64,000 bases of DNA, from contig JAQXVO010000012.1 of assembly GCA_029224965.1 (NCBI GenBank), positions 1 to 64,000 on the forward strand, given 5' to 3'. The stretch's first letter is position 1. Each line of letters starts with the position of its first letter. Below, piece after piece: positions 1 through 10,343 of the stretch. The translations under genes and the position numbers were made by a program. The stretch comes from Lachnospiraceae bacterium (GTDB lineage Bacteria; Bacillota; Clostridia; Lachnospirales; Lachnospiraceae). Under the pieces are notes generated by a model. The model did not search any database and was not told where the DNA came from. It worked only from the letters and a program-made list of their open reading frames with translations.

Positions 1-42
1 CGAACGCAAGCGTTCGACGAGTCCGGATGCGTTCCGAAGAGC

Positions 43-2157
43 TTATTCAGCAAACTGCGAGTTATACAGATCGGCATAGAATCCGTTCTTGGCGAGGAGC
101 TCGTCATGGGTTCCCTGTTCTACGATATCGCCATGGTTCAGTACAAGAATGCGGTCTGCATTTCTTATCGTAGAGAGTCTGTGGGCAATGACAAAGCTGG
201 TCCGGCCTTTCATCAGGCGGTCCATAGCGCTCTGGATCAGCTGCTCGGTTCTGGTATCGACCGAGGATGTTGCCTCGTCCAGAATCAGAACCTTCCGGTC
301 TGCCAGCATGGCCCGGGCAATGGTCAGAAGCTGCTTCTGTCCCTGGGATACATTGGTTGCATCTTCATTCAGAACCATGTCATAGCCGCCGGGAAGGGTA
401 CGGATAAAGTGATCCACATAGGCTGCCTTTGCCGCCTTTTCGACCTCCTCATCGCTTGAATCCAGACGCCCGTAACGGATATTTTCCCGAATGGTACCGG
501 AGAAAAGCCAGGTGTCCTGAAGGACCATGGAGAAATTATCTCTGAGCTGATGCCGGTCAATGGTCCGGATGTCTTTTCCATCCAGAAGAATGGATCCGCT
601 GTTTACGTCATAGAAGCGCATCAGAAGTTTTACAAGGGTGGTCTTTCCGGCCCCGGTCGGACCTACGATTGCAATCTTCTGGCCAGGTTCTACATGACAG
701 GAAAAGTCCTTGATGATCGTCTGGTCCGGATCATAGCCAAAGCGAACATGATTGAAGTCCACCTCGCCTCGAACATTTTCCAGCGTCTCGGCAGTATTTG
801 CTAATTCATTATCTGTTTCTGCCTTCTGTGTATCTTCGATTTCCTTATCACCAGCACTACTCTCCGCCTTCTCCGGAAGTAGCACATTCGGCTCCTCTTC
901 TTCCTCCAGGAATTCAAAGACTCTTTCGGCTGCTGCCGTCATCGACTGCACCTGGTTCATGACCTGTGCAAGCTGAGCCAGGGGCTGCTTTATATTTCCC
1001 ACGTACTGGATAAAGGCCTGGATATCGCCGACTCCGATGACACCCTGAATGGCAAGCATACCTCCGGAGATAGCCACGCCGGCATAGCCCAGATAGCTGA
1101 TGAAGTTCATGACCGGCATCATGACGCCGGAGATAAACTGGGATTTCCAGGCAGAGTCGTAGAGGTCTGCATTTGTCCTGCTGAACTCGTTCAGAGATTC
1201 CTGCTCACGGTTGAAGGCCTTGATGATCAGCTGGCCGGAGAAATCCTCTTCGATCTGTCCGTTGATGATTCCCAGAGAATCCTGCTGACGGATGAAGTAA
1301 TTCTGGGATTTTTTGACAATGAAGGAAACCAGAATACCGGATACCGGGATAACGACGACCGCGATCAAAGTCATCAGGGGCGAGATGGTCAGCATCATCA
1401 CCACAACACCGACGAGCGTTGCAATCGAAGAGATGATCATGGTGATACTCTGATTCAGTCCGGTGCCGAGGGTATCGACATCATTGGTAATCCGGGACAG
1501 AACATCTCCGTAAGGCCGGCTCTCGAAATATTTCATCGGCATGCGGTCGATTTTCTCCGAGATCTCCCGCCGCATCCGGTAGGCAGCCTTCTGGCTGACC
1601 GAGGTCATGATCCAGCCCTGAAGGAAGCTGAAGGCGGCCGATGCGATATAGAGTGCCAGGGTCATGAGGAGGATTTTTCCGATCTTGGTGAAATCGATAC
1701 CGCCGGTTCCCTGGATCTTACGCATGAGTCCGTTGGCCAGTTCCGTCGTCGCATGTCCCATGATCTTCGGTCCCATAACATTGAAGACCGTGGAAAGGAT
1801 GGCAAAGATCGCGACAAAAATGACGGCTATCCGGTAGCGGCCGATATAGCGCATGAGCTTTCCGAAGGATTTCCGGAAGTCCTTCGGCTTCTCGCCGACC
1901 CGGTTTCTGCCCGGGCCTCGGCGGTTGGATGCCGCATTATGTTTTTTTCTGTATTCCGCAAGCTTCTTCTCCCGCGCAAGTTTTTCAGCGTCACGAGCGG
2001 AAGCCCTGTCTTTTTTATTTTTCTTATCAGCATCTGATTGGGATCCAGAGGCATCCTGTTTCTGATTTTCAGTCCTGGATTCCATAGCAGAAGTCTTCTT
2101 CTCAGCCTCAGCTTCTAAAAGGGAGGCTTTCTTGTTCTGAATATTATCTTCTCGCAT
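43..2157 (-). CDS. ABC exporter, fused permease/ATP-binding subunit (heterodimeric multidrug type)
   Basis: ORF 43..2295; likely start MREDNIQN at ~2157, overlapping the end of the upstream ABC gene. TM domain plus Walker A (GPTGAGKTT), signature (VSQGQKQ), Walker B (VLILDEATSSVD). Confidence 0.93.
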   Translation of the reverse strand: MREDNIQNKKASLLEAEAEKKTSAMESRTENQKQDASGSQSDADKKNKKDRASARDAEKLAREKKLAEYRKKHNAASNRRGPGRNRVGEKPKDFRKSFGKLMRYIGRYRIAVIFVAIFAILSTVFNVMGPKIMGHATTELANGLMRKIQGTGGIDFTKIGKILLMTLALYIASAAFSFLQGWIMTSVSQKAAYRMRREISEKIDRMPMKYFESRPYGDVLSRITNDVDTLGTGLNQSITMIISSIATLVGVVVMMLTISPLMTLIAVVVIPVSGILVSFIVKKSQNYFIRQQDSLGIINGQIEEDFSGQLIIKAFNREQESLNEFSRTNADLYDSAWKSQFISGVMMPVMNFISYLGYAGVAISGGMLAIQGVIGVGDIQAFIQYVGNIKQPLAQLAQVMNQVQSMTAAAERVFEFLEEEEEPNVLLPEKAESSAGDKEIEDTQKAETDNELANTAETLENVRGEVDFNHVRFGYDPDQTIIKDFSCHVEPGQKIAIVGPTGAGKTTLVKLLMRFYDVNSGSILLDGKDIRTIDRHQLRDNFSMVLQDTWLFSGTIRENIRYGRLDSSDEEVEKAAKAAYVDHFIRTLPGGYDMVLNEDATNVSQGQKQLLTIARAMLADRKVLILDEATSSVDTRTEQLIQSAMDRLMKGRTSFVIAHRLSTIRNADRILVLNHGDIVEQGTHDELLAKNGFYADLYNSQFAE

Positions 2158-4507
2158 GGCGTGTCTCCTCCAGTTCCTTTTCTGAAAGCTGTGAAGCAGC
2201 GATCTGCCGGTATACCTCACAGGTGTCCAGCAGCTCTTCGTGTCTTCCGAGTCCGACCACCTGGCCCTCATCGAGAACCAGAATCTGGTCGGCATTCAGA
2301 ATGGTGCTGACCCGCTGGGCCACGATAATCTTGGCTGCATCCTTTTCCTGCTTTGCAAGCTCTTCCCGGAGCCTGGCATCAGTCTTCATATCAAGAGCGG
2401 AAAAACTGTCATCGAAGACCAGGATTTTCGGATTCTTTGCAATGGCACGGGCAATGGACAGTCTCTGTTTCTGTCCGCCGGAAACATTGCTGCCGCCCTG
2501 AGAGATATAGCTGTCGTAACGGTCTTCCTTTTCCTCAATGAAATCCTCTGCCTGGGCAATCCGTGCTGCTCTCTCGACTTCCTCATCCGTCGCATCCTGG
2601 CATCCGAAGCGGATATTGGATGCAATGGTGCCGGAAAACAGGGTTCCCTTCTGGGGCACGAAGCCGATCTCTGCACGCAGATCCTGAAGATTCCGCTCCC
2701 GGATATCGACACCGTCAACCGTGATGGATCCGCCGGTGACATCGTAGAAACGGGGAATCAGGTTGACCAGGGTACTCTTTCCTGAGCCGGTGCTTCCGAT
2801 GATGGCCATGGTTTTCCCCGGCTCTGCCGTAAAGGTAATATCCTTCAGGGCATCCATCTCCGCACCCGGATAACGGAAACTTACATTATGGAAGCTTATG
2901 ACTCCGGTCTTCCTTTCCGGAGTCTTCTCATCAGCAGGGCTTTCGATAGAAGGCTTGGTATTGATGACTTCCTGAATTCGTTCCGCTGCCACACCGGCTC
3001 TGGGGAGAATGATGGACATGGCGGTCAGAATCATGAAAGCAGAAATAATGATCATGGAATAAGTGATGAAGGAAGTCATGGCGCCGACCTGGAGAGTTCC
3101 CTCATTGACCCGGTGGGAAGCCACCCAGGTGATCAGGATGCTGAGTCCTGTCATGACAAACATCATGGCCGGCATCATAAAGGTCATGACCCGGTTGGTA
3201 AAGAGCTGGGTCCGCTTCAGATCCTGATTGGCTTCATCGAAGCGCTTCTCCTCTTCCTTCTCCCGTCCGAAAGCGCGGACCACCATGAGACCGGTCAGGA
3301 TCTCACGGGAAACCAGGTTCAGTCGGTCCACAAGCTTCTGCATGATCTTGAATTTCGGCATGGCAACCACAACAAGGGTCAGAATGATTCCCACGATCAC
3401 GGCAATTCCGAGGGCAATGACCCAGCTCATGTTGGCGTGGGACTGGTAGACCCGGATCACGCCCCAGACAGCCAGGACCGGTGCATAGAGTACCATGCGG
3501 AGAAACATAGTCGTTACCATCTGTACCTGCTGGACATCATTGGTTGCACGCGTAATAAGAGACGAGGTCTGAAATTTATCCATCTCCGCGTTGGAATAGC
3601 CGATGACATTGTTGAAGACCTTGAGTCGGAGGTCACGGCCGACGCCGGCGCCGACACGGGAGGCGACGAAGGAAACCGCTACTGCCACCATGGCCATGAG
3701 GAGTGCCATCAGCATCATCCGTCCGCCGCTGGCCCAGAGATAATTTTTCTGGACCTTGTCGACATTGACTCCGGCTGCCTCTTCTGCGGAAGATGCATAG
3801 CGGATGCCCATGGCCCGCATAGTCTGGCTGCCGATCTTCTTGACTGTCTTATTGATCAGCTTCCTCATCTTATTGATCTGGCTGGTATCAATCTGGCCGC
3901 TCTGAATCATCTGCTCCAGGGCAGGACGAACATCGACATAAGTTGCCTTCTTTCCGTCCTCATCCTTAGCTGTGAAGACCTTGACATTCATGTTATAGGC
4001 CTTGGCGATTTCCGAAGCAGACATGGAATCGATTTTCTCCAGGGCCGCTTCCATCTGGGCCTTGGCAGCAGCTGCCTGGCTCTGCGCCTGCTCAGCCGCT
4101 TCCATCTGGCTCTTCAGCTGATTTTTCATCATGGTCCGGAAATCTGCTTCCGTCATATGTCCCATCTGATAAGTCATAACAATGGGATTCAGAAGGTCAT
4201 CGTCGAGCCGGTCTAACTTTTTCGAACTCAGATCCTTCAGCACATAGTTGTCGCCCTTGGCCCTGTAGGCATTCTCCCACTCGTTCTTCTGCGAATCGCT
4301 CATGAAGAATTCGGCCTGGCTGTATTCCTCTGCCGTGATCTCTGTCGGTAGGATATGCTCGATGCCCTTGTTCTGGATGCCGGTATCGATAATGTTCTGG
4401 GTGTACTGGGGCATGGACATCTCGCAGTAGCCCTGCACGATCAAAAGCACAGCCAGAAGCAGTACCGATTTCCAGTACTTCTTCAAATTTGAAAAAATAT
4501 ACTTCAT
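2144..4507 (-). CDS. ABC exporter, fused permease/ATP-binding subunit (partner)
   Basis: 787-aa ORF; Walker A GSTGSGKST, signature VSGGQKQR, degenerate Walker B ILVFDDSFSALD, typical of the degenerate half of a heterodimer. Confidence 0.93.
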   Translation of the reverse strand: MKYIFSNLKKYWKSVLLLAVLLIVQGYCEMSMPQYTQNIIDTGIQNKGIEHILPTEITAEEYSQAEFFMSDSQKNEWENAYRAKGDNYVLKDLSSKKLDRLDDDLLNPIVMTYQMGHMTEADFRTMMKNQLKSQMEAAEQAQSQAAAAKAQMEAALEKIDSMSASEIAKAYNMNVKVFTAKDEDGKKATYVDVRPALEQMIQSGQIDTSQINKMRKLINKTVKKIGSQTMRAMGIRYASSAEEAAGVNVDKVQKNYLWASGGRMMLMALLMAMVAVAVSFVASRVGAGVGRDLRLKVFNNVIGYSNAEMDKFQTSSLITRATNDVQQVQMVTTMFLRMVLYAPVLAVWGVIRVYQSHANMSWVIALGIAVIVGIILTLVVVAMPKFKIMQKLVDRLNLVSREILTGLMVVRAFGREKEEEKRFDEANQDLKRTQLFTNRVMTFMMPAMMFVMTGLSILITWVASHRVNEGTLQVGAMTSFITYSMIIISAFMILTAMSIILPRAGVAAERIQEVINTKPSIESPADEKTPERKTGVISFHNVSFRYPGAEMDALKDITFTAEPGKTMAIIGSTGSGKSTLVNLIPRFYDVTGGSITVDGVDIRERNLQDLRAEIGFVPQKGTLFSGTIASNIRFGCQDATDEEVERAARIAQAEDFIEEKEDRYDSYISQGGSNVSGGQKQRLSIARAIAKNPKILVFDDSFSALDMKTDARLREELAKQEKDAAKIIVAQRVSTILNADQILVLDEGQVVGLGRHEELLDTCEVYRQIAASQLSEKELEETRHARR

Positions 4508-4968
4508 TCTGTCTCCTTTTTTTCTTCCGGGTTCAGGCAGACCCGGTTGATCTGGTCGTAGAGCTCGTTCAGAAGCGTCGTCAGGGTCTGGATTTTCTCC
4601 ACGCCCATGCCCTCTGTGATCGCATCCACGGTCTGATTGATCCAGGCCCGACCCCGCTCGGTTTCAGCGCACCCACTGTCTGTCAAAGACACGAGCGTAT
4701 TTCTCCGGTCGGACGGGTCGATGGTTCGAACCACAAGGGCTTCTTCCTCCAGTCCCTTCAGAAGTCTCGACACTCCTGGTGCCGGCATCTGAAGCGTCGA
4801 AACCAGATCGCTCACACGCACTTTTCCGTCCGGACTGATCTCAGAAAGCCGCACCACCGTTCCCATAAGGATCATTTTCCCCCGGCTTGTGCCCGTCATG
4901 TGGAAGGCCGGGCCCAGCTTGTGAAAGCGGTTCAGCGCGCGTAAGAAATCTTCTTCCTCTTGAATCAC
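4504..4968 (-). CDS. MarR-family transcriptional regulator
   Basis: wHTH: VRVSDLVSTLQMPAPGVSRLLKGLEEEALVVRTIDPSDRRNTLVSLTDSG. GTG start at ~4968 preceded by an AAGGGAG RBS; precedes the ABC exporter genes. Confidence 0.85.
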   Translation of the reverse strand: MIQEEEDFLRALNRFHKLGPAFHMTGTSRGKMILMGTVVRLSEISPDGKVRVSDLVSTLQMPAPGVSRLLKGLEEEALVVRTIDPSDRRNTLVSLTDSGCAETERGRAWINQTVDAITEGMGVEKIQTLTTLLNELYDQINRVCLNPEEKKETE

Positions 4969-5066
4969 AAATCTGCTCCCTTCTTCTATGCCTGGCTGGC
5001 AGGCCAAATATAGACCGCGGCCAGCTCTGGCTGATATCACTGTTGTTTGGAATTGTTGTTATGGAT

Positions 5067-5105
5067 AATTATTAACGTGTATAATTATTATCGTTGTTAA
5101 TAATT
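5067..5105. promoter_or_regulatory. 10-bp inverted repeat AATTATTAAC-n19-GTTAATAATT, candidate MarR operator
   Basis: Perfect dyad in an AT-rich stretch directly upstream of the marR-like gene. Confidence 0.5.
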
Positions 5106-5159
5106 GCTTGCGTTAAATAATACGCTGACCATATGGACATGTCAATAGGATTTGGGGAA

Positions 5160-5200
5160 TAAAAAAAGACGAGCGAAAAGCTTTTGCTTCTCACTCGTCC
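5160..5200 (-). terminator. Rho-independent terminator downstream of tRNA-Ser
   Basis: Minus strand GACGAGTGAGAAGCAAAAGCTTTTCGCTCGTC followed by a T-run. Confidence 0.8.
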
Positions 5201-5210
5201 ATATACCAAC

Positions 5211-5295
5211 GGAGAGGATGGGATTCGAACCCATGTGGCGTTGCCGCCAAACGGTTTTCAAGACCGCCTCGTTATGACCGCTTCGATACCTCTCC
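5211..5295 (-). tRNA. tRNA-Ser(TGA)
   Basis: Minus strand GGAGAGGTATCGAAGCGGTCATAACGAGGCGGTCTTGAAAACCG...GGTTCGAATCCCATCCTCTCC; acceptor, T-loop and long variable arm present. Confidence 0.95.
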
Positions 5296-5399
5296 AAACA
5301 TTGGTATGTTACTATATTCGGTTCTTACTTGTCAATGAATTTTTCAGACCCGCCCTTGCTTCTGCATGCCAAATGAATCTTTTCCATGCAGTCTTCATC

Positions 5400-6815
5400 T
5401 CAGGTCTGGCTTTCCTCCGTCAGGTCATGAATCCACCTTCCGCTCCGGACCATAAAGAAGCCAATGAACATCTTGATGAAGTCCGCTGTCTGCACCAGGG
5501 CAAAGAGAGGAATGATCGGCAGGCTGGTAAAGTGTGTCAGAATCGAAGCCAGAGGCAGACTGGCCGCCCAGACAAAGCAGCTGTCGAAGAAGAAGGTAAT
5601 CCAGGTTTTTCCGCCGCTTCGAAGGGTAAAATAGGCTGCATTCTCGTAGGCATAGACCGGCATGAAGCAGGCACTGACCCGGATCAGACCGGCTGCGACA
5701 GCCCGGATTTGGTCCGATGTATTGTAGATCTGCGGAAAGAGGCCGCTGATCGCGAAAAGAAGGGCGCCGGAAAAGAGGCAGAGCACGACAGAAATGAAGG
5801 CCAGCCGGTGGGCATCCCGTTTCACCGTATCCGTCTTTCCACTGCCGAGCTCCTGGCCCAGGATAATAGCGGTCGCACTTCCCATGGCGATAAAAGCAAT
5901 GTTGAAGACATTGGCAATGGTATTGGAAATATTGAAGGCAGCAACAGCCGTCAGACCCCGCAGGGAATACTGCTGGCTTAAGACCGTCTGACCCAGGGAC
6001 CAGAGAGTTTCATTCAGTAATAAAGGAAAGGCCCGGAAGGAAATGGTCTTTGCCAGTCCCAGAGGAATATGAAAATGGCTGAAGATCCCATGGACAAAGG
6101 GAAAGCGCTCGCTATGGCGGAGGAGCCAGATGACCAGATAGGAAGCCTCTGCCAGCCGGCTGATCACGGTTGCAATAGCGGCACCGACAACGCCCAGAGC
6201 CGGAACTCCGAATTTTCCGTAGATCAGGATGTAGTTTCCGATCAGGTTGACAGCGACAGCCAGAAGGCCCGCCTTCATGGGCGTCATGGTTTCACCCAGT
6301 TCACGAAGGGTATCCGCGCAGACCTGGGACAGGGCAAAGGGCAGAAGACCGATGCACATGACCAGGAGATAATGATGGGCGGCCGTCAGGGTTTCCGCCA
6401 GGTCCGCCTTGGATGCTCCGCCCGACAGCCAGAGAGAAGCCAGACGGACACCAGACGTCAGGAAAACGATAAGCCCCACAGCCACCAGAACCGCTGCCAA
6501 AATCAGCTTCATACGGAAGGTGATCCGAATGCCCTCCTGGTCTCCCTTTCCCGCATACTGAGCCGTATAGATACCGATGCCGGCCAGGCCGCCGAAAATC
6601 ATCAGATTAAAGACAAAAAGCAGCTGGTTTACAATCGAGACACCTGACATCTGTGTCGTTCCGATCTGCCCGACCATGATATTGTCCAGCATACTGACAA
6701 AGTTCGTAATGCCGTTCTGTATCATGATGGGCACAGCAATATAGAGCGTATGCCTGTAGAATTTCCGGTCATAGAGCCAGCCGAGCTTCTTTGCTCCTGC
6801 TTTCTTTTCTGTCAT
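5400..6815 (-). CDS. MATE-family efflux transporter
   Basis: 471-aa, 12-TM protein with MATE signature regions (PIMIQNGITNFVSMLDNIMVGQIGT). Confidence 0.9.
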   Translation of the reverse strand: MTEKKAGAKKLGWLYDRKFYRHTLYIAVPIMIQNGITNFVSMLDNIMVGQIGTTQMSGVSIVNQLLFVFNLMIFGGLAGIGIYTAQYAGKGDQEGIRITFRMKLILAAVLVAVGLIVFLTSGVRLASLWLSGGASKADLAETLTAAHHYLLVMCIGLLPFALSQVCADTLRELGETMTPMKAGLLAVAVNLIGNYILIYGKFGVPALGVVGAAIATVISRLAEASYLVIWLLRHSERFPFVHGIFSHFHIPLGLAKTISFRAFPLLLNETLWSLGQTVLSQQYSLRGLTAVAAFNISNTIANVFNIAFIAMGSATAIILGQELGSGKTDTVKRDAHRLAFISVVLCLFSGALLFAISGLFPQIYNTSDQIRAVAAGLIRVSACFMPVYAYENAAYFTLRSGGKTWITFFFDSCFVWAASLPLASILTHFTSLPIIPLFALVQTADFIKMFIGFFMVRSGRWIHDLTEESQT

Positions 6816-6876
6816 GCCTCCTCCTTAAATATAAACAAAATAATACAGCTTTATAGAATTACATTTTTTATTGTCT

Positions 6877-7599
6877 TTATTTCCCTTTTGCCTGCTTAAG
6901 AATCGCCTTCCCGAAGACCAGGTCCTCCGGTGTTGTGATCTTGATATTGAAATAGTCCCCTTGAATCAGCTGAATCCTGGGATGGCTTCCATCGGGCATC
7001 CGTCCGCCCTCTTCAACCACCATGGCATCATCGGTCAGACTTGCCATGGAGCAGTCCGGATCTTCCGAAAGCAGTCTCTGGTAGGCCTCACTGATCAACT
7101 GCCGGTCGAAGGCCTGAGGCGTCTGAATCTCCCAGAGCCTGGACCGGTCCAGGGTGCTGGTGACCCAGTGGTCACTGTCGCCCTCTTTGATCGTATTCTT
7201 TTCCGGCACCGCTGCGATGGCCGCTCTATATTTCTGAACGGCATCCATCATACGGCCGATGACCTCCTGGCTTAAGAAAGGTCTGGCCCCGTCGTGAATC
7301 AGGACATAATCGCCCTGTGCCGCCTCAATTCCATTACGGACAGACTCCGACCGCTCGCTTCCGCCCTCGATAATACGGTCGACTTTATGAAATCCAAACC
7401 TCTCGACAATTTCCCTCTGGCAATAATCAATATGGCCCGGATTGACGACCAGAACGATCTCGTCAACCGGGCTTTCTTCAAAGGCCGCGAGGGCATAGTA
7501 AATCAGTGGCTTCCCGCAAAGGTCCATATACTGTTTGGGCAGGCCGGCATGCATCCGCTTGCCGGAGCCGGCCGCCAGCACGATCGCACTATATTTCAT
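6877..7599 (-). CDS. ispD: 2-C-methyl-D-erythritol 4-phosphate cytidylyltransferase
   Basis: SAIVLAAGSGKRMHAGLPKQYMDLCGKP, VLIHDGARPF, TPQAF; start MKYSAIV at ~7599 overlaps the tsaD stop. Confidence 0.93.
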   Translation of the reverse strand: MKYSAIVLAAGSGKRMHAGLPKQYMDLCGKPLIYYALAAFEESPVDEIVLVVNPGHIDYCQREIVERFGFHKVDRIIEGGSERSESVRNGIEAAQGDYVLIHDGARPFLSQEVIGRMMDAVQKYRAAIAAVPEKNTIKEGDSDHWVTSTLDRSRLWEIQTPQAFDRQLISEAYQRLLSEDPDCSMASLTDDAMVVEEGGRMPDGSHPRIQLIQGDYFNIKITTPEDLVFGKAILKQAKGK

Positions 7600-8609
7600 C
7601 ACCGCTCTCCCAGCGCCAGATTCGGGATAGCATTGAGATTCCATCCGTCCCGTCTGCCCTTCTTGAAGTCGTAGTAGGCAGCCGCGCCGATCATGGCGCC
7701 GTTGTCGGTGCAGAGAATGGGGCTCGGACACAGGAACTCCACGCCCCGCTTCTCACAGGCCTCCTGCATGGCCGAACGGAAGGCCCCGTTGGATGCGACT
7801 CCGCCCGCAATGGCAAATTTAGACCCGCCGTAGGTATCCAGTGCCAGCATGGCGTGTTCCACCAGCGCAGATACGACCGCCTTCTGGAAGGAAGCAGCCA
7901 CATCCGCTTCGTTGACCTTCTGTCCCCTCATCTGCATGCCATTCAAATAGTTCAGAACCGCAGACTTGAGGCCGCTGAAGCTGAAATCAAAGGGATGGTC
8001 GGAAACCTTGGCCCTGGGGAAGTCGATGGCATCGGGATTTCCCTCTTTGGCCTTCTTCTCGATCTTGGGTCCGCCCGGATAGCCGAGTCCGATGGCCCGA
8101 GCCACCTTGTCGAAGGCTTCGCCGGCCGCATCATCAACGGTTCGGCCCAGGATTTCATAAGAGCCATAATCCAGAACCCGGACCAGATGGGTGTGTCCGC
8201 CGGAAACCACCAGGCACAGGAAAGGCGGCTCCAGATCCTTGTGTTCGATATAGTTGGCGCTGATATGGCCTTCGATATGATGAACGCCGATCAGGGGCAG
8301 GTCTCTGCCGAAAGCCAGGGCCTTGGCAAAGGACGTGCCGACCAGAAGGGGTCCGACCAGGCCGGGGCCATAGGTCACGCCGACTGCGTCAATATCATCC
8401 AGGGTCACATTGGCCTCTTTCAGGCCCTCTGCAACCACCTGGCTGATTCGTTCAATATGCTTTCTGGATGCAATTTCCGGAACCACGCCGCCATAAAGGG
8501 TGTGGATGGGGATCTGTGTGGAAATTGCATTGGAGAGAACGGTCCGGCCGTCCTTTACAACAGCTGCCGCCGTTTCGTCACAGGAACTTTCGATTCCAAG
8601 TATTAACAT
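7599..8609 (-). CDS. tsaD: tRNA N6-adenosine threonylcarbamoyltransferase
   Basis: [41 protein letters not shown] motifs. Confidence 0.97.
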   Translation of the reverse strand: MLILGIESSCDETAAAVVKDGRTVLSNAISTQIPIHTLYGGVVPEIASRKHIERISQVVAEGLKEANVTLDDIDAVGVTYGPGLVGPLLVGTSFAKALAFGRDLPLIGVHHIEGHISANYIEHKDLEPPFLCLVVSGGHTHLVRVLDYGSYEILGRTVDDAAGEAFDKVARAIGLGYPGGPKIEKKAKEGNPDAIDFPRAKVSDHPFDFSFSGLKSAVLNYLNGMQMRGQKVNEADVAASFQKAVVSALVEHAMLALDTYGGSKFAIAGGVASNGAFRSAMQEACEKRGVEFLCPSPILCTDNGAMIGAAAYYDFKKGRRDGWNLNAIPNLALGER

Positions 8610-8612
8610 TTC

Positions 8613-9524
8613 TTATTCCTCCGGGAAATCCAGTTCTTTCATGCGTCCGTCTTTTCCAAGCGTCAGACGCGGGAAAATTTTCTGCGCCGCCTTCAGATAT
8701 CGTTCCGGCCGAACCAGGGACGGGCTGAAATGCGTCAGCCACATTTCTCTGACATCGGCCTTTTTCCCCATTTCCGCCGCCTCGTAAAAGGTCATATGGC
8801 GGTACTGCTTTGCTTTCTTTAACTTATCGGGCTCGCCGTACATGCCCTCACAGATGAAGAGATCTGAGTCGGCCGCTGCCTGAACGATCCGGTCCATGGG
8901 CCGCGAATCCGTGCAGTAGGTCACCTTGATGCCCTTCCGCTCTTCGCCCATGACCATGTCCGGCGTGTAGATTATTCCGTCCGCTTCCACGGTCTCGCCC
9001 TTCTGCAGGGGATTCCAGTATTTGAGCGGAACCTCCAGAGCCTTGGCCCGCTCCACATCAAAACGTCCGGCCCTCGGAATGGACAGAGAGTAGCCGTAGC
9101 AGGTCACATTGTGGCGGACCTTGAAGGCATGAATCTTGTAGCCCTTGATTTCAAAGTCTTCTTCGTCCTTCGACAGCTCCTGAAAACGGATCTCGAAGGG
9201 CAGTTCCGGCGCCACCACACGGAGCGAATTTACCACGCGCTCCAGTCCCCTCGGCCCGACCATGGTCAGAGGCTCGGTCCGTTCTGCATTTCCCATGGTC
9301 AGAAGCAGGCCCGGCAGGCCGCTGATATGGTCGGCATGAAAATGCGTAATCAGGATGGTATCGATGGGCTTGGGGCTCCAGCCGCACTCCTTCATGGCGA
9401 CCTGGGTTCCCTCGCCGCAGTCAATGACCAGGCTGGATCCGTTGTAACGGGTCATAAGAGACGTCAGCCACCGCCCCGGCAGCGGCATCATCCCCGATGT
9501 CCCAAGCAAGCAAACATCTAACAT
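8613..9524 (-). CDS. rnz: Ribonuclease Z
   Basis: LLGTSGMMPLPGR, ITHFHADHISGLPGLLLTMG metallo-beta-lactamase motif, MTFYEAAEMGKKA. Confidence 0.94.
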   Translation of the reverse strand: MLDVCLLGTSGMMPLPGRWLTSLMTRYNGSSLVIDCGEGTQVAMKECGWSPKPIDTILITHFHADHISGLPGLLLTMGNAERTEPLTMVGPRGLERVVNSLRVVAPELPFEIRFQELSKDEEDFEIKGYKIHAFKVRHNVTCYGYSLSIPRAGRFDVERAKALEVPLKYWNPLQKGETVEADGIIYTPDMVMGEERKGIKVTYCTDSRPMDRIVQAAADSDLFICEGMYGEPDKLKKAKQYRHMTFYEAAEMGKKADVREMWLTHFSPSLVRPERYLKAAQKIFPRLTLGKDGRMKELDFPEE

Positions 9525-9695
9525 CTGTCTTTCCCTTATCTATTGCTTCATCAGAGGTCGTTTTTCAGCCACCCATAAATCCCATGGATTCATGGAAAAA
9601 TGTAGACCTCTCTTATATTTACAAAATTTAGCCATCGTCTGATATGACCGTGATTGGCCTCAGCATCATCCGCCAATACTCAAAGCAATTCTTAT

Positions 9696-10328
9696 CTACT
9701 GATGATTCCGGAAAGAGTAGCTCATCACAATCGCATCTTCCGTGGGAAAACTGTAAAAGTTCTTACGTATACCACAGGGCAGGAAGCCCCGGTCCTTATA
9801 TAAGGCAAGCGCCGGCCCGTTGGACGGCCGCACCTCAAGAACAATCTGCTCCAGCTTCTTTTCCCGGCCGAAGTCCAGCATGGCCGAAAGCAAAGCACCT
9901 CCGATGCCATGACCCCGATAGCCCTTTTCAACAGCAACGGTCTCAAGCTCTCCGTCGAAATCCGTAAAATACAGGACCAGGTAGCCCAGCAGATGATCCT
10001 TCTCATCCACTGCCGCAAAAAGCCGGGCTGTCTCGGGAAGATTCATGGCATCCTGAAAGCCTTTCAGACTCCAGGGTTCCGAGAAATTATCGGCCTCAAT
10101 CCGGGCCATATCGGGAAGATCTTGTTCTTCTGCCAGGCGGATCCGGATTTCTTCAGCTTCATTTATGAATCCGGAATTTATCCGTGCATCATCCGGTCCA
10201 ATATTTTTCAATGCATCTTCTGCTCCAGCCCTGATCATTTCTGTTTTATCATCCGGTCCGGCATTTTTCATCGCATCTGTTTTGGCTTTGATCATTGCTG
10301 TTTCATCTTCCGACCGGGTATTCCTCAT
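9696..10328 (-). CDS. rimI: Ribosomal-protein-alanine N-acetyltransferase with repetitive N-terminal extension
   Basis: GNAT fold (VEKGYRGHGIGGALLSAMLDFG, LEVRPSNGPALALYKDRGF); in the tsaB/tsaE/tsaD cluster. Confidence 0.88.
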   Translation of the reverse strand: MRNTRSEDETAMIKAKTDAMKNAGPDDKTEMIRAGAEDALKNIGPDDARINSGFINEAEEIRIRLAEEQDLPDMARIEADNFSEPWSLKGFQDAMNLPETARLFAAVDEKDHLLGYLVLYFTDFDGELETVAVEKGYRGHGIGGALLSAMLDFGREKKLEQIVLEVRPSNGPALALYKDRGFLPCGIRKNFYSFPTEDAIVMSYSFRNHQ

Positions 10329-10343
10329 TCCATTTCTGCCTCT

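Noticed and set aside
1-42. CGAACGCAAGCGTTCG hairpin at the window edge as a terminator
   Set aside because: Short stem at the very start of the window and no T-run visible; context truncated.
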